In this document: in pieces, positions 5,872-5,985 of the stretch
Numbering within the stretch: position 1 is the stretch's first letter
Layout of the letters: every line of letters begins with the position of its first letter
Assembly: GCA_021767885.1 (NCBI GenBank)
Contig: JAASSM010000136.1
Span: 1 to 5,985 of the forward strand
Source: a bacterium
GTDB taxonomy: Bacteria; Krumholzibacteriota; Krumholzibacteria; LZORAL124-64-63
Length of the DNA stretch: 5,985 bases
Direction: 5' to 3'
Made by a program: the position numbers and the translations under genes
The notes under the pieces: generated by a model
Told to the model about the DNA's origin: nothing
Database searches by the model: none
The model's input: the letters and a program-made list of their open reading frames with translations, nothing else

Positions 5872-5900
5872 AGCATGCGCCGCGGTCGCGACGCGGTCAA
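5872..5900 (-). promoter_or_regulatory. Sigma-70-type promoter of the secreted epimerase-like gene
   Basis: On the minus strand, TTGACC (5895-5900; 5 of 6 matches to the -35) and CATGCT (5872-5877; 3 of 6 matches to the -10) are separated by exactly 17 bp. The expected start near 5865 gives a leader of about 62 nt before the ATG at 5802. The spacer contains the 8-bp palindrome GTCGCGAC (5885-5892), a possible operator half. The remaining bases, 5901-5985, show no gene or RNA. Confidence 0.5.
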
Positions 5901-5985
5901 CCGCCGCCGCAGCGTGGCCGCTGCAACGCAGACGCCCGGCCCCGCGTAGACACCGCAGAGCCCATCCCTCGTCCCGCTCGCGAGA

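Noticed and set aside
4393..5949. 518-codon plus-strand open frame opposite the epimerase-like gene
   Set aside because: Composition is typical of an antisense shadow; the opposite strand has a signal peptide, family motifs, ribosome site and promoter.
5901..5985. Possible further gene or RNA at the right edge
   Set aside because: No start with ribosome site, no recognisable protein and no tRNA-like fold seen in these 85 bases.

Overview
The window is very GC-rich (by eye about 70%). It carries ordinary Gram-negative gene content: an outer-membrane-factor lipoprotein, a periplasmic adaptor and a secreted protein with a Sec signal. With the strong codon bias, this suggests a high-GC proteobacterium, perhaps a gammaproteobacterium of the Ectothiorhodospiraceae/halophile type. 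That placement is inference, not demonstrated. The high GC opens very long false reading frames in almost every frame. The gene set below was chosen by recognisable protein families, Shine-Dalgarno sequences and non-overlapping layout.

Layout from left to right. The left third is a leftward (minus-strand) series. Its last member is the start of an RND/HlyD-type membrane fusion protein cut by the window edge (1-144). Immediately upstream is an OprM/NodT-family outer membrane efflux lipoprotein (149-1636). After a 136-bp gap with dyad symmetry come a GufA-like ZIP-family metal transporter (1773-2594) and, only 3 bp away, a beta-hydroxyacid/6-phosphogluconate-type NAD(P)-dependent dehydrogenase (2598-3455). 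These last two look like one transcript starting near 3500. The efflux pair is either the distal part of the same operon or a separate unit.

A 174-bp divergent intergenic region (3456-3629) holds a recognisable rightward promoter with an extended -10, an 8-bp hairpin at the predicted transcript start, and a large nested inverted repeat over the leftward promoter zone. The rightward gene (3630-4268) encodes a DUF2007-like soluble domain joined to a small membrane domain. It overlaps tail-to-tail, by 14 bp, with a leftward gene (4255-5802) for a secreted protein of the N-acylglucosamine-2-epimerase-like (alpha/alpha)6-barrel superfamily. That gene has its own good promoter (TTGACC, 17-bp spacer, CATGCT) in the 183 bp at the right end.

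I see no rRNA, tRNA, CRISPR array, insertion sequence, phage gene or defence system. The most unusual items are the exported epimerase-like protein with an apparent active-site substitution, the DUF2007-membrane fusion, and similar nested GGTGG/CCGGCGG dyads upstream of both the dehydrogenase and the efflux lipoprotein. Nothing here clearly forms a new multi-gene system.
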